NCBI GenBank assembly: GCA_005518185.1
Contig: RKSN01000001.1
Span: 1,116,501-1,180,500 of the forward strand
Direction: 5' to 3'
DNA from: Chakrabartia godavariana
GTDB lineage: Bacteria; Pseudomonadota; Alphaproteobacteria; Sphingomonadales; Sphingomonadaceae
DNA: 64,000 nucleotides
The notes under the pieces were generated by a model, which saw only the letters and a program-made list of their open reading frames with translations, was not told the DNA's origin and ran no database searches. Of the stretch, positions 38,398 through 48,028 are shown one piece after another; positions within the stretch are counted from its first letter, which is position 1; each line of letters opens with the position of its first letter. A program made the position numbers and the translations under genes.

Positions 38398-39239
38398 GAA
38401 AGCCACGCCCGTTCGCGCGCGACGACCTCATCCACGCGCGCCCACGCAAAGTCATGCGTCACCCGGCGCAGCTTTCCTGCCATCGCGCCGAGGTTGGGAT
38501 AATGCCGCAACTTGGATTTGAGCGGCGCATTGCGAACAAAGGGCTGGCCCGGGTCCATGTCCCAGGGATGGAAATAGAAGATCGCGGGCCGCCCCTCGCC
38601 ATTGACCCGCGCGATAGCGGCCCGTGAGACGGCGTAGGGCAGCAGCCGGAAAAAGCCGCCGCCGCCCGCCGCGAAGTTGCGACCGGCGATCTTCACCGTT
38701 GATACCGGCAGTTCCAGGAGATCAGCATCGGAAAGCGGCTTCCACAGGAAGCGCGGCGATTCCGGCCAGCCATAGTGGTCGTGCAGGAGCGGCGCCACGC
38801 TTGATGAATACGCGTAGCCGGCCTCCGCCAGAAGGCCATGCGCCCATGGCGTGCGCTGGTCGATCGAGAAATTCGGCGCGCGGTACCCCGTGACTTCGGT
38901 GCCGGATGCATCCTCAAGCTGTGCCTTGGACGCCGCAATATCGCGGGCGAATTCGTCTGGCGTCATCTGGAACACACGCTTGTGGTCGCAGCCATGGCTG
39001 GCCACCTCATGCCCCTGCGCAGCGATGCGCTGCATCAGCGCGGGGAAGCGTTCGGCAACCCAACCCAGCGTGAAGAAGGTCGCCTTGACCCCGCAGTCAT
39101 CAAACAGCTGCAGCACAGCATCGGTATTGCGTTCGACCCGAACCTCATGGCGCGGCCAGTCTTCGCGCGAGATGACAGTTTCAAAGGCACCGACCTGGAA
39201 CCAGTCCTCCACATCGACGGACAGCGCATTGCGGATCAT
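38394..39239 (-). CDS. XrtA system polysaccharide deacetylase
   Basis: NodB-like carbohydrate esterase family 4. The metal site is DVEDWF (residues 9–14) plus His82 and His86 in SHGCDHKR; TGYRAPNFSI and YFHPWDMD are further catalytic-region motifs. Length 281 aa. It likely removes N-acetyl groups from the exopolysaccharide. No signal peptide is evident. Lies 12 bases after the ATPase gene. Confidence 0.9.
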   Translation of the reverse strand: MIRNALSVDVEDWFQVGAFETVISREDWPRHEVRVERNTDAVLQLFDDCGVKATFFTLGWVAERFPALMQRIAAQGHEVASHGCDHKRVFQMTPDEFARDIAASKAQLEDASGTEVTGYRAPNFSIDQRTPWAHGLLAEAGYAYSSSVAPLLHDHYGWPESPRFLWKPLSDADLLELPVSTVKIAGRNFAAGGGGFFRLLPYAVSRAAIARVNGEGRPAIFYFHPWDMDPGQPFVRNAPLKSKLRHYPNLGAMAGKLRRVTHDFAWARVDEVVARERAWLS

Positions 39240-39251
39240 GGGCCACCTGGC

Positions 39252-40310
39252 TCAGACGGCCGCGACGGGAACGCGGCGCGCGGCATTCTCCCCCTCGACC
39301 CAATCGACCAGCAGATTGAGCACGCGCCGCAACGCGGCCTCCTGCTCGGCAACTTGCGCTTCCAGCATGGTGATCCGGGCTGCCATATCGAGCGCGACAT
39401 CATCCGTAATCAGCGCCGGGCCGTCGGCCGCCATCGGCGATGCGGCGGGCGCTTCCGAAATGCGGCGCCCGGCCTCTTCCTCGCGGCTGAGGTCTGCGAC
39501 CACAGCATCGATCAGGGCGTCACCCACGACATCGCTGTCCTCCAGCGCAGCCATCAGCATGGCACGCGTCATGAGCTGATTGACGCGTCGCGGAATGCCC
39601 GCGGATTCGACAAAGAGGCGCGCGCCAGCCTCTTCGGCGATGCGCGGCCGTCCCTGCCACCCGACATGGCGCAGCCGGTGCTCGACATAGGGAAGCACCT
39701 CGTTCGATTCCATCGGGCCGAGATGGTGGGTGGCAATGATGCGCTGCTTCAGCTGCTCCAGCGGCGCCGAGGCGATCATGTCCTTGAACTCGGGCTGGCC
39801 GAGCAGCAGGAACTGCACGACGGGCTGGCTGCCCGTTGCGAAATTGGAGACCATGCGCAATTCTTCCAGTGCGCCGACCGTCATGTTCTGCACTTCGTCG
39901 ACCACGATGAGAACGCGCTTGCCGGCGCGCGCGCGCGCGGCGAGTTGCTCTTCGATGACCGTGAGCACCGTCGCCCGGTCTGCCGTCGTGCAATCTTCGC
40001 CCATGGCATGGGCGACAAGTTTCAGGACATCGTCCCCGCGGATCAACGTGGACGCCAGTTGAATGGCCTCGACACGGCTGGAGTCGATCGTATCGAGCAG
40101 ATGGGCCAGCAGCGTCGTCTTGCCCGCGCCGATTTCCCCGGTGATGACGATGAAGCCCTCACCGAGCGCGAGGCCATAGCCCAGATAGGCCATCGCCTTG
40201 CGGTGCGTTGCGCTTTCATACCAGAAGCCAGGGTCCGGCGTGAGCTGGAACGGGCGCCCGGTCAGGCCATAATGTTCGGTATCCATGGACACAGGATGTT
40301 CTCTTCCCAT
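39252..40310 (-). CDS. XrtA-associated ATPase (ExeA/TIGR03015-like)
   Basis: AAA-type ATPase: Walker A GEIGAGKTT at 58–66, Walker B in VLIVVDEVQNM near 133. N-terminal YGLTGRPFQLTPDPGFWYES is characteristic of the secretion/XrtA-linked ATPases related to ExeA. The C-terminal ~60 residues are coiled (MAARITMLEAQVAEQEAAL). Length 352 aa. The ATG at 40310 shares one base with the preceding stop (TGATG), supporting this start over ATG 40286. Confidence 0.87.
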   Translation of the reverse strand: MGREHPVSMDTEHYGLTGRPFQLTPDPGFWYESATHRKAMAYLGYGLALGEGFIVITGEIGAGKTTLLAHLLDTIDSSRVEAIQLASTLIRGDDVLKLVAHAMGEDCTTADRATVLTVIEEQLAARARAGKRVLIVVDEVQNMTVGALEELRMVSNFATGSQPVVQFLLLGQPEFKDMIASAPLEQLKQRIIATHHLGPMESNEVLPYVEHRLRHVGWQGRPRIAEEAGARLFVESAGIPRRVNQLMTRAMLMAALEDSDVVGDALIDAVVADLSREEEAGRRISEAPAASPMAADGPALITDDVALDMAARITMLEAQVAEQEAALRRVLNLLVDWVEGENAARRVPVAAV

Positions 40311-41923
40311 CAGAATGAATAACGCAGGCCAGCAAAGGCCGAAGCCACGAGATCGCCATCATTGCCATCGACGCGGGTCGAATAGAGACCAAGCGTTGCA
40401 TTGGCGTCGAGCTTGCGGGTAATGCGATGCGTGAGCGCGCCGGTCGCACCGGTGGACAGGACGTTACCGGCCCCGACGATGCCCGGGTCGAACAGCGTGA
40501 CATAGACATCGCCCGTGAATTGGGTGCGCGGCGAGAGGGCGTACCCGACATTCGCCTGCCCGTACCAGATCTCATCCTTCAGGCCGTTGGTCGAAAAGAC
40601 CCCCGGCTGGACCGGCGACACATATTTGCGCTGCGTGTAGCCCCCGCCAATACCTGCATTCCAGCGGCCGCGCGTTGCTGACCAGAGGAGTGCGAGCCCA
40701 CGACTGCGATAGGCCGAGGTGTTGATCGCCCCCAGTGCATCGTTGAGGCAGCCCCCGGCACCCGTTCCGCCGAACACGCACCCGCTGATGTTGTTGGCGA
40801 GCGCATTGCGCGGCACGGCAAAGGACGTCGGCAGGCGCGAAAGATTGTCGCTCAGCTGCTGGCCAAAGGTCTGCAGTTCGTCATAGACCGCAACCTGCAG
40901 CCCGCTGTTTTGCGTCGCCTGCCAGCTGAAGGTGCCGAAATAGGTCATCGACCCATAACGCCGCCCGACCCGCGCCTCGAGAGAGGTGCGGCTGCTGGGC
41001 CTCCAGAGGACGCCAGCATCCCAATAGAGACCGTCAAAATCATACGCGAGCTGGCGCGCGGCCACATCGTCCGTGACGAAGCGGCCATTGCCGTCAATCA
41101 CCGGCGCGCCGAGCGGATCGGTCAGAACCGGACGCTGGCTGATTTCAATATCTTCATAGCCGACGCCACCGACCAGCGCGACGGTTGGCGTGACCGGCAG
41201 CGTTACGTCGCCGCGCACATTCCGGCTTTCGAACCGCTGATCGAGCTGGCCAGCGTCCTCGCGCTCATAGGCGCCGGAAACCGTCCAGCCGAATGGCAGG
41301 ACGCCGGGCTGCATGCCGACACTCGCCGTCGCAAAGTGCGACAGGGAGTCGTCATACTGGTCCAGCGAAGGCTGACCGGTCGGCGTGATGAAGCTGCTAT
41401 TGGCTTCGACCTTGGTGTAGCTGGCACGATAGGCGGCCGCGACATCGAGCGCGCCGATGGAGGTCGCCAGCGAGGGACCGGCATAGACCGAGTAAAGCTG
41501 GGACTGGTTTGCGACATTCCCGACGAGCAGCGGTGCGCCATCGCCCCGAATGTCGGTGCGCGCCCGTGTCGCCAAAGCGCCCGCTTCGAGGCTCAGCAAC
41601 TCCGGCGCGACGTCAAGCCGCGCACGCATCAGCCCAGTATGCACCGACTGGTCAGCCACATCCTTTTGCCAGGCGATGCGCCGTTCATAGCGATAGGTCG
41701 CCTGCACTTCCGCCCGCGGACCGCGCACCGAGGCATCAACGCCAGCCGCGACCGTGCTGTAGGTCAGCACGTCCCCGCCATTCTTCAGGTCAGCTGTCGC
41801 GATCTGTCCGACCTCAAGATAGGGCGACACATCCGAACGCGCCTGCGCGGCCTGCGGCGCGAACGCGGCAGCCGTCAGCGTAAGGAGCGACCCGTGCAGT
41901 TTCAGGGTGTTACTCATGGCCAT
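40310..41923 (-). CDS. XrtA/PEP-CTERM-associated outer membrane protein
   Basis: A signal peptide (LKLHGSLLTLTAAAFAPQAA, cleavage near AQA) is followed by a beta-rich body with alternating aromatic strands, ending in AGLRYSF, a C-terminal Phe typical of outer-membrane barrels. Length 537 aa. Position and form match the TIGR03016-type outer membrane protein of these loci, probably the export channel or a surface-anchoring component. GGAGG precedes ATG 41923. Confidence 0.85.
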   Translation of the reverse strand: MAMSNTLKLHGSLLTLTAAAFAPQAAQARSDVSPYLEVGQIATADLKNGGDVLTYSTVAAGVDASVRGPRAEVQATYRYERRIAWQKDVADQSVHTGLMRARLDVAPELLSLEAGALATRARTDIRGDGAPLLVGNVANQSQLYSVYAGPSLATSIGALDVAAAYRASYTKVEANSSFITPTGQPSLDQYDDSLSHFATASVGMQPGVLPFGWTVSGAYEREDAGQLDQRFESRNVRGDVTLPVTPTVALVGGVGYEDIEISQRPVLTDPLGAPVIDGNGRFVTDDVAARQLAYDFDGLYWDAGVLWRPSSRTSLEARVGRRYGSMTYFGTFSWQATQNSGLQVAVYDELQTFGQQLSDNLSRLPTSFAVPRNALANNISGCVFGGTGAGGCLNDALGAINTSAYRSRGLALLWSATRGRWNAGIGGGYTQRKYVSPVQPGVFSTNGLKDEIWYGQANVGYALSPRTQFTGDVYVTLFDPGIVGAGNVLSTGATGALTHRITRKLDANATLGLYSTRVDGNDGDLVASAFAGLRYSF

Positions 41924-41925
41924 AC

Positions 41926-42894
41926 TCAGCCTCCATACCCATAATAGGAACCGTATTTCTGTCCGCTCCCGGCAAAAGTCGTGCCGTTGAGCAGCAACTG
42001 GATGGGCGCCTGACAGGTCATCAGCTTGACCGCCTCGGCGAGGTCATGCTCGCTCGTTCGATCGGCGCGCACGACCAGGAGGATCTGCCCGATATGGTGC
42101 GCCAGGGCTGAAGCCGGCGACGCCGCGAGCGCAGGCGCACAATCAAAGATGACGATCCGCGCAGGGTTGCTGGCGAGAAGCCTGTCGACAAGCGTGAGCG
42201 CCTCTGCCGAGGAGAGAAGTTCGGAGTCGTTGGGCGTCTGATGCCCCGCCGGCAGCACCGAGAGACCGGGAATGCTCGTCGGGATGAGCAGCGCGTTCGG
42301 GTCGCTGCCCTGCGCAAGCGCATCGATAAGGCCGGATGCGCCCGTAATGCCCAGCGTGGAGAGGATTTCGGGTTTGGCCACGTCGGCATCGACGAGGACG
42401 ACCTCAACATTGCGTTCATTGACCAGCGACATGGCAAGATTGATCGAACAGAAAGTCTTGCCTTCATTGGGATGCGCCGAGCACACCAAGATGGCCCGCC
42501 CGCGCTCAACCGAGGGTGTCGCGCGTCCGCCAAAGGCGTTCAGCAGCAGCGGGCGCTTCACGATCCGGAACTCTTCCGACAGAGTCGTCGGCGGATGACC
42601 CGGCACGATGAAACCGGTGTCGGCCAAGCGTTCGAGGCTGATCTCGGCAACTTCCGTGCGGGCTACGGGGGCTGGCTGCGCCGTCGCTTGTGCTGGCGCA
42701 GGTGCCGCGACGGGCAACAAGCCCTCCGACGCGTCGAGCGACACTGGCTGCGGTTCGGGAATATTGGGAATGTCGGCCGGGCGGCGCGGCCGCTCTGTGC
42801 TCGACAGGTTGAGCCCATAACGCGCTGACGCCCGTTCGATGAGCGAGCCGGCCCCGCGCTGCGGCTTGTCAGGATTCACGTCCGGAAGTCCCAT
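41926..42894 (-). CDS. XrtA-associated tyrosine autokinase
   Basis: BY-kinase of the Wzc C-terminal type. The Walker A variant is VCSAHPNEGKTFCSINLAMS and Walker A' VVLVDADVAKPE. The C-terminus is a Tyr/Gly cluster (KYGSYYGYGG), the autophosphorylation tail. About 130 N-terminal residues are a Pro/Ala-rich linker. 322 aa from ATG 42894, which shares a base with the upstream stop; GTG 42897 is the alternative. It works with the chain-length determinant encoded just upstream, as a split Wzc. Confidence 0.9.
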   Translation of the reverse strand: MGLPDVNPDKPQRGAGSLIERASARYGLNLSSTERPRRPADIPNIPEPQPVSLDASEGLLPVAAPAPAQATAQPAPVARTEVAEISLERLADTGFIVPGHPPTTLSEEFRIVKRPLLLNAFGGRATPSVERGRAILVCSAHPNEGKTFCSINLAMSLVNERNVEVVLVDADVAKPEILSTLGITGASGLIDALAQGSDPNALLIPTSIPGLSVLPAGHQTPNDSELLSSAEALTLVDRLLASNPARIVIFDCAPALAASPASALAHHIGQILLVVRADRTSEHDLAEAVKLMTCQAPIQLLLNGTTFAGSGQKYGSYYGYGG

Positions 42895-44417
42895 CACGCC
42901 ACCCCACTTCGCTGAACCATGTCGACGACGACCAGAAGCAGGAACACTCCGGCCAGCCCTGCAAGACCGCCCAGAAACAGCTTCTGCCGCTTTGCCAGAA
43001 CCGGCTTGCGCGCCGCCGGGACGACTTCGCTGACCGAACCGATGACCGGCATGCCCGTGACGGCCGCGAGCTTTTGCGGCGATGCAAAGCTGCTGTTCAG
43101 CTGGCTGAGCGCAAAGGCCGTGCCGACGCCCGCAAGCAACCCGGCGATGAGAACGCCGAACATCAGGGTCGGACGGTCGGGCGCGACCGGCTGGCGCGGG
43201 CTCGACGGTGGATCGATGATCCGAAACGCGACCGAGTCCGTCGACGACGCGACCTGACCGCGCAGGCGCACCGCCTCGCGATCGGCCAGCAACTTGTCAT
43301 ATTGAAGCTTGATGGCCTCATAGTCGCGCGAAAGCCGGTCCTGCTCGGCCTGCGCGCCCGGCTGCTCGATCTGGCGGGCGGCATATTGCGACAGTTCGGC
43401 CTGAAGCTGCGCCTTCCGAGCCGCGAGCGCGCCAACGGCCGCCTGCTTTTCCGCCTGCATCGCACGCAGCGACGTGAACGCCGGGTTCGGCGTTGCATAG
43501 CCGCCACCTCCGCCACGCGGCGCTGTGGCGCGTGCCCGCGCCAGTTGGCTGCGCAGTGCCTGCATGTCCGGGTGACTGTCCGTCCAGCCGCGCGCCTGCG
43601 CATCCGCGATCTGGCCTTCCAATATGGCCACACGGCTGTCCCCGCCGCCGCCCAGACCGGGCATGGCGATGGTCGGCTGAATACCCGCCAACTGCCCGTT
43701 GACGGCCGCCAGCGAGCCTTGCGCCGACATCAGGTTGGAATCGATCTGATTGAGCTCGGCGCGTGCCGCTTCCATGCGCGACTGGACCGAGCCGACGCCC
43801 GGCAACAGACCAAGCGCATTGCGTTCAAAGTCCACACGGCGCGCTTCGGCTGCCCGCAACTGCTCTTCCTTCTGCACGATCTGCTGGTCAAGGAACCGCA
43901 GCGACTGCGACGTCTCGCGTCGGTCGCCGCTCATGTTTTCCTCAACGAAGATATCGATCATTTTCTGGACGACAGCGCGCGCAAGCTTTGCGTTCTCCGC
44001 ATCCGAATGGCCCGACAGACCAAGGCGCGCCTTGATCTCGAACAGGTTTTCCTGCTGCTCGGTCACCTTGATGGCATCGCGCAGCCCGCTTGCGGCAGCG
44101 GTAACTTCCTTGTCGGTCGATACGGTGTTTGCAAGCTCGGTGCCGCGCACGACCTTTTCGAGATTGACCGTGGAGGTGAGTGTCCGCTTGACCCGATCAA
44201 TGTCGCGCTGCTGCTCGTTCGGCGTCACGCCGATCTTGTCGCTGAGCAGACTTTGCATCTGCACAAAGACCCGCGCCTGCGATTCATAGCGGTTGGGCAT
44301 CATGCTGACGACGATCCAGCCGATCAGACACACCGCCCAGGTGACACCCAGCGCCACCCAGCGGCGGCGCCAGACGCCGTGCACGGCCAAGAGAAGTTCC
44401 TGATAGAGACTGCCCAT
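42894..44417 (-). CDS. XrtA system polysaccharide chain-length determinant (Wzz-like)
   Basis: Wzz-type polysaccharide co-polymerase: an N-terminal membrane helix (about 22–42, AVCLIGWIVVSMM) and a C-terminal one (about 478–500, GGLAGLAGVFLLLVVVDM). Between them is a large periplasmic domain with coiled coils and a Gly-rich loop (GLGGGGDS; GGGGGYATPNPAF). The Pro-rich segment before the second helix (PPSSPRQPVAPDRP) is typical. Length 507 aa. Together with the autokinase and export lipoprotein it controls chain length and export. Confidence 0.9.
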   Translation of the reverse strand: MGSLYQELLLAVHGVWRRRWVALGVTWAVCLIGWIVVSMMPNRYESQARVFVQMQSLLSDKIGVTPNEQQRDIDRVKRTLTSTVNLEKVVRGTELANTVSTDKEVTAAASGLRDAIKVTEQQENLFEIKARLGLSGHSDAENAKLARAVVQKMIDIFVEENMSGDRRETSQSLRFLDQQIVQKEEQLRAAEARRVDFERNALGLLPGVGSVQSRMEAARAELNQIDSNLMSAQGSLAAVNGQLAGIQPTIAMPGLGGGGDSRVAILEGQIADAQARGWTDSHPDMQALRSQLARARATAPRGGGGGYATPNPAFTSLRAMQAEKQAAVGALAARKAQLQAELSQYAARQIEQPGAQAEQDRLSRDYEAIKLQYDKLLADREAVRLRGQVASSTDSVAFRIIDPPSSPRQPVAPDRPTLMFGVLIAGLLAGVGTAFALSQLNSSFASPQKLAAVTGMPVIGSVSEVVPAARKPVLAKRQKLFLGGLAGLAGVFLLLVVVDMVQRSGVA

Positions 44418-44426
44418 GGCGATCGA

Positions 44427-45071
44427 TCAGAAGGCGGATTCGGGGATGATGATGACGTCGCCCGGCTGGAGCCGGACGTTGGCGGTCGTGTCCCCGCGCT
44501 TCAGCAGATTGCCGATGCGCAGCGCATATTCCCGCTGACGCCCCGACACCTTGTCAAAACGCACGAGGCGCGCGCGGTTGCCCGCCGCGAATTCGGAGAG
44601 CCCACCCACCGAGATCATCGCATCCAGCAGCGTCATGTTCGCACGAAACGGAATGGAGGCCGGCTTTTCCGTCGCGCCGACCACACGGACCTGCTGCGAA
44701 TAGGTGCCGGCGAAATTGTCGACGATGACGGACACCAGCGGGTCACGGATATATTCCGACAGAGCCAGCTTCATGTCCTGCGCGAGCATGGTCGGCGTCT
44801 TGCCCACGGCCGGCATGTCAGTGATCAGCGGCGTGGTGATCCGCCCATCAGGACGGACCTGAACCTTGGCCGAGAGTTCGGGATTGCGCCAGACGAAGAT
44901 GTTGAGCTGGTCGAGCGGACCAATGACATATTCTTCGCCCGGCCCTTCCTGCATCGCGACGAACGAGGCCGGGGGCAATTCAGCGCCCCCACCTGCCCCC
45001 GCACAGCCCGAAAGCGACAGCGCAGCCAGGCTGACGCCCAGCAACACCTTGGAATTACGCCCCATTCGCAT
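44427..45071 (-). CDS. XrtA system polysaccharide export lipoprotein (Wza-like)
   Basis: Outer-membrane export protein with type II signal peptide (SLAALSLSGC, Cys23). The Poly_export domain (YVIGPLDQLNIFVWRNPELS) and a SLBB-like segment follow; it ends with the typical LQPGDVIIIPESAF. Length 214 aa, shorter than Wza. Start ATG 45071 has AAGGGA upstream. It is the first gene of the minus-strand export run after a 155-base gap with palindromes. Confidence 0.9.
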   Translation of the reverse strand: MRMGRNSKVLLGVSLAALSLSGCAGAGGGAELPPASFVAMQEGPGEEYVIGPLDQLNIFVWRNPELSAKVQVRPDGRITTPLITDMPAVGKTPTMLAQDMKLALSEYIRDPLVSVIVDNFAGTYSQQVRVVGATEKPASIPFRANMTLLDAMISVGGLSEFAAGNRARLVRFDKVSGRQREYALRIGNLLKRGDTTANVRLQPGDVIIIPESAF

Positions 45072-45226
45072 TTTTGCGTCCCTTACACGTGCCAAGGCCG
45101 TGCACCGTGGACTGTGCACAACCCATCCATTCAGGCAGACGCTATGCGCCAAAGAGGTGAAGATACCGTTAGGAACGACTTGTTTCTGGCATCATCGCCG
45201 CCCCGCTTCGCGGCGGCTTTGCGACG
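45072..45226. promoter_or_regulatory. Intergenic control region upstream of the export genes
   Basis: 155 bases between the decarboxylase stop and the export lipoprotein start. Three self-complementary hexamers cluster near the start: CACGTG (45086–45091) and GTGCAC twice (45100–45105; 45114–45119). A GC hairpin (about 45196–45218) lies just after the decarboxylase stop, without a T-run. A sigma-54 promoter was looked for and not found. Promoter position is inferred from the gap only. Confidence 0.4.
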
Positions 45227-46459
45227 TCAGGGTGCCACGCCGACGATGATCTCGCCCGCCGGTGGATGACCCAGAAAGGCGGCCGGGCTCGCCGTTGCGC
45301 CATAGGCACCTGCCATGAAGACGGCGATGACGTCACCTTCCTCCGCACGCGGCAGAAGGACCTGATCCCCCAGCCGGTCGAGCGGCGTGCACAGGCACCC
45401 GACGACCGTGGCGACCTCGGTTGCAGGCGTCTCAAATCTGGACGCCACCGCGATGGGATAGTTGCGGCGGACGACCGTCCCGAAATTGCCGCTGGCCGCC
45501 AGCTGGTGATGCATCCCCCCATCGGTCACCAGAAAGATTTCGCCATGGCTGATCTTTCGATCGATCACACGTGTCAGATAGACCCCGGCCTCGGCCACGA
45601 GATAGCGACCAAGCTCAATTGCGAAAGCAGTTTGTGCAAGAATATCAGATCTTTGATCAATATTCTTGCCAAGCGCTTCGCCAACCTTCCGGACATCGAG
45701 CGCCACATCATTCGGGAAGTAGGGCACGCCAAACCCGCCGCCCAGATTGACGAACGGCGGTGCTTCGCCAACCTCTTCGGCAAGCCGCGCGGCGAGCGCG
45801 ATGGTCTGCGCCTGTGTCTCCGAGATGGCCCCGGCGTCGAGCGCCTGCGACCCGGCAAAGATGTGAAAGCCGCGCCAGTCCGCGCCTGCTGCCAGGATTG
45901 TGCGTACCATCGCCGGAACACGCTCGGCATCGACGCCGAACGGCTTCGCGCCGCCGCCCATACGCATGCCCGATCCCTTCAGATCAAAGTCTGGATTGAC
46001 ACGCACGGCCAATTTGGGCGTCGTTGAAAGCCGCTCGGCAAGGTTCAGCGCCCGGCGCAACTCACCTTCAGATTCCAGGTTGAGAACAATCCCGGCCCTG
46101 ATTGCGGCTTCCAGTTCGGCATCGGTCTTCCCCGGCCCTGCAAACGAGATATGGCGCGCGCCAGAGTCCCGCGCGATCTGCAGCTCTCCGCCCGATGCCA
46201 CGTCGAGCCCGTCCACCAGCGGCGCCATGAGTTTCACCAGCTGGGGCAGCGGGTTGGCCTTGATCGCGTAATGCAGGCCAAGCGACGGTGGCAACGCTTC
46301 TCTCAGAAGAGAGATACGTTCTTTAATTATCTGTAAATCATAGACAAAAAGTGGCGTCTGGATATCCGATGTGAAGATATCGCTGACCTTCTGTCCGCCG
46401 ATGAGCAGTTCATTGTCACGGCCGACATATCCTGGCGGAATGGGACCCATCGGTTTCAT
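45227..46459 (-). CDS. XrtA-associated PLP-dependent decarboxylase
   Basis: Fold-type III PLP enzyme of the diaminopimelate/ornithine decarboxylase family. PLP lysine is Lys67 in LHYAIKANP; GLDVASGGEL, FAGPGKTDAEL and FVNLGGGFGVPY are conserved. The C-terminal substrate region has VVGCLCTPLDRLGDQV with the family Cys. Length 410 aa. This is the 'exosortase A system-associated' subgroup; the substrate is unknown, and no lysine- or arginine-pathway genes are nearby. It overlaps the acyl-CoA ligase stop by 4 bases. Confidence 0.88.
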   Translation of the reverse strand: MKPMGPIPPGYVGRDNELLIGGQKVSDIFTSDIQTPLFVYDLQIIKERISLLREALPPSLGLHYAIKANPLPQLVKLMAPLVDGLDVASGGELQIARDSGARHISFAGPGKTDAELEAAIRAGIVLNLESEGELRRALNLAERLSTTPKLAVRVNPDFDLKGSGMRMGGGAKPFGVDAERVPAMVRTILAAGADWRGFHIFAGSQALDAGAISETQAQTIALAARLAEEVGEAPPFVNLGGGFGVPYFPNDVALDVRKVGEALGKNIDQRSDILAQTAFAIELGRYLVAEAGVYLTRVIDRKISHGEIFLVTDGGMHHQLAASGNFGTVVRRNYPIAVASRFETPATEVATVVGCLCTPLDRLGDQVLLPRAEEGDVIAVFMAGAYGATASPAAFLGHPPAGEIIVGVAP

Positions 46460-47979
46460 GCGTCAGCCCCTTCCAGAAAATGCGCGCGGATCGCCACACG
46501 GTCGAGCTTGCCATTGGGATTGCGCGGCAGGTCATCCCACCAGACGGTGCGCGCAGGCTGCATGAAGTTCGGCAGTTCCTGTCGCAGATGCTGTTGCAGC
46601 GCGGCCTCTTTCAACGCCTCCCCCCGCACGACAAGGCAGATCGCCTGCCCGAGCCGCGCATCTGGGACACCAAAGGCCACCGCCTCGCGCACCCATCCGC
46701 TGGCAATGGCGGCGTCCTCGATTTCGGCCGGGCTGATGCGGTTACCGGAGCTTTTGATCATCTCGTCATCGCGCCCGACAAAATAAAGCAGCCCGTCTGC
46801 GTCGCGACGCACCGTATCGCCGGACCAGACAGCCGTGCCGCCATAGGCCGAAAACGCGGGCGCGGGCCGGAAGCGCGACGCAGTTCGCTCGGCATCCTTC
46901 CAATACCCCTTTGCGACCAGCGGCCCCGCATGCACCAGCTCACCGGGTTCATCGGGTGCGGCTTCGGTGCCATCCCGCCGGACCACCATGATCTCGGCAA
47001 AGGGGATTGCCCGGCCCATTGAGGTCGGGTGCGATCCGACAAGAGCCGGATCGAGATAGGTCGAGCGAAACGCCTCGGTCAGGCCATACATCGGGAAAAG
47101 CCGCGCGGATGGAAATGTGCCTTGCATGGCGTGCACGAGCGGAACGGTCAACGCGCCGCCCGAATTGGTCAGGCGCCGCACCTTCGCCGCCACCGTCTCT
47201 GGCCAGTCCGCTTCGCACAGCTGGATCCACAAAGGCGGAACACCGGCGATGGTTGTGACGTCATGACGGTCAACCGCCTTCACCACGTCGCGCGCCATCA
47301 GATAATCGAGCGGGATGACCGTGCCACCACCGGCCCAGGTCGAAAGCAGCTGGTTCTGCCCGTAATCGAAACTGAGCGGGAGCACGCCAAGCACACGGTC
47401 CTCAGGCACGATCTCGAGATAATGCGCCACGCTGATCGCCCCCAGCCACATATTGGCATGGCTCAACATGACGCCCTTGGGCCGCCCAGTGGACCCGGAG
47501 GTATAGAGGATGGCGGCCAGACTGTCCGGGTCTTCCGCCGATGCCGGCAAGGCGTCTGACTGTTCCGACAGTGCCAGAAGCGCATCTTCAAGCATCAGGG
47601 TGCAGCTTTGCGCCACGTCGCCCTCTTCGAGCAGCATGGCCCGGCTGCCGGCGGTGATCAGCATCGACGCGCCGCTGTCTTCGAGGATATAGGCCAGCTG
47701 CGCCCGCTTCAGTGCAGGATTGACCGGCACATGAATGAGACCGGCCCGCGCAGCCGCGAGCGGCATCAGGCACGCGACGCGCGTCTTGGGCAGCCACGTC
47801 GCAACCCGTTCGCCGCGCTGCAGCCCTTGGGCACGGAGCGCGGCCGCGAGGCGGCCCACCAGATTTTCGAGCGCCGCGTAAGAAATTGTTTCATCGCGCA
47901 TGATAAGTGCGACCCGGTCCGGATCGCCGCGCAATGTCAGGTGGTCCAGCGGATAAGGCGTCGGGTCGGGGGATTGCAC
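46456..47979 (-). CDS. XrtA-associated acyl-CoA ligase (AMP-forming)
   Basis: ANL-superfamily adenylating enzyme. P-loop ILYTSGSTGRPKGVMLSH, MYGLTEAFRST, SGDTVRRDADGLLYFVGRDD and the C-terminal lysine NPNGKLDR are all intact. I chose GTG 47979 because GAAGGAAG precedes it; this gives 507 aa, while the longer frame lies in the divergent spacer. It probably activates a carboxylic or amino acid and loads it on the acyl carrier protein encoded at 49074–49343. Confidence 0.88.
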   Translation of the reverse strand: MQSPDPTPYPLDHLTLRGDPDRVALIMRDETISYAALENLVGRLAAALRAQGLQRGERVATWLPKTRVACLMPLAAARAGLIHVPVNPALKRAQLAYILEDSGASMLITAGSRAMLLEEGDVAQSCTLMLEDALLALSEQSDALPASAEDPDSLAAILYTSGSTGRPKGVMLSHANMWLGAISVAHYLEIVPEDRVLGVLPLSFDYGQNQLLSTWAGGGTVIPLDYLMARDVVKAVDRHDVTTIAGVPPLWIQLCEADWPETVAAKVRRLTNSGGALTVPLVHAMQGTFPSARLFPMYGLTEAFRSTYLDPALVGSHPTSMGRAIPFAEIMVVRRDGTEAAPDEPGELVHAGPLVAKGYWKDAERTASRFRPAPAFSAYGGTAVWSGDTVRRDADGLLYFVGRDDEMIKSSGNRISPAEIEDAAIASGWVREAVAFGVPDARLGQAICLVVRGEALKEAALQQHLRQELPNFMQPARTVWWDDLPRNPNGKLDRVAIRAHFLEGADA

Positions 47980-48028
47980 TCTACTTCCTTCAGGCCCAAT
48001 TTTGTTTGGTGAATGCGGGGCTAGCACA

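Noticed and set aside
45072-45226. Sigma-54 promoter for the export genes
   Set aside because: A TGGCAC is present on the minus strand but no TTGC at the required spacing.
43074-45269. 731-codon open frame opposite the chain-length determinant and export genes
   Set aside because: Crosses two genes and their spacer on the other strand; Arg/His-rich with no domain.
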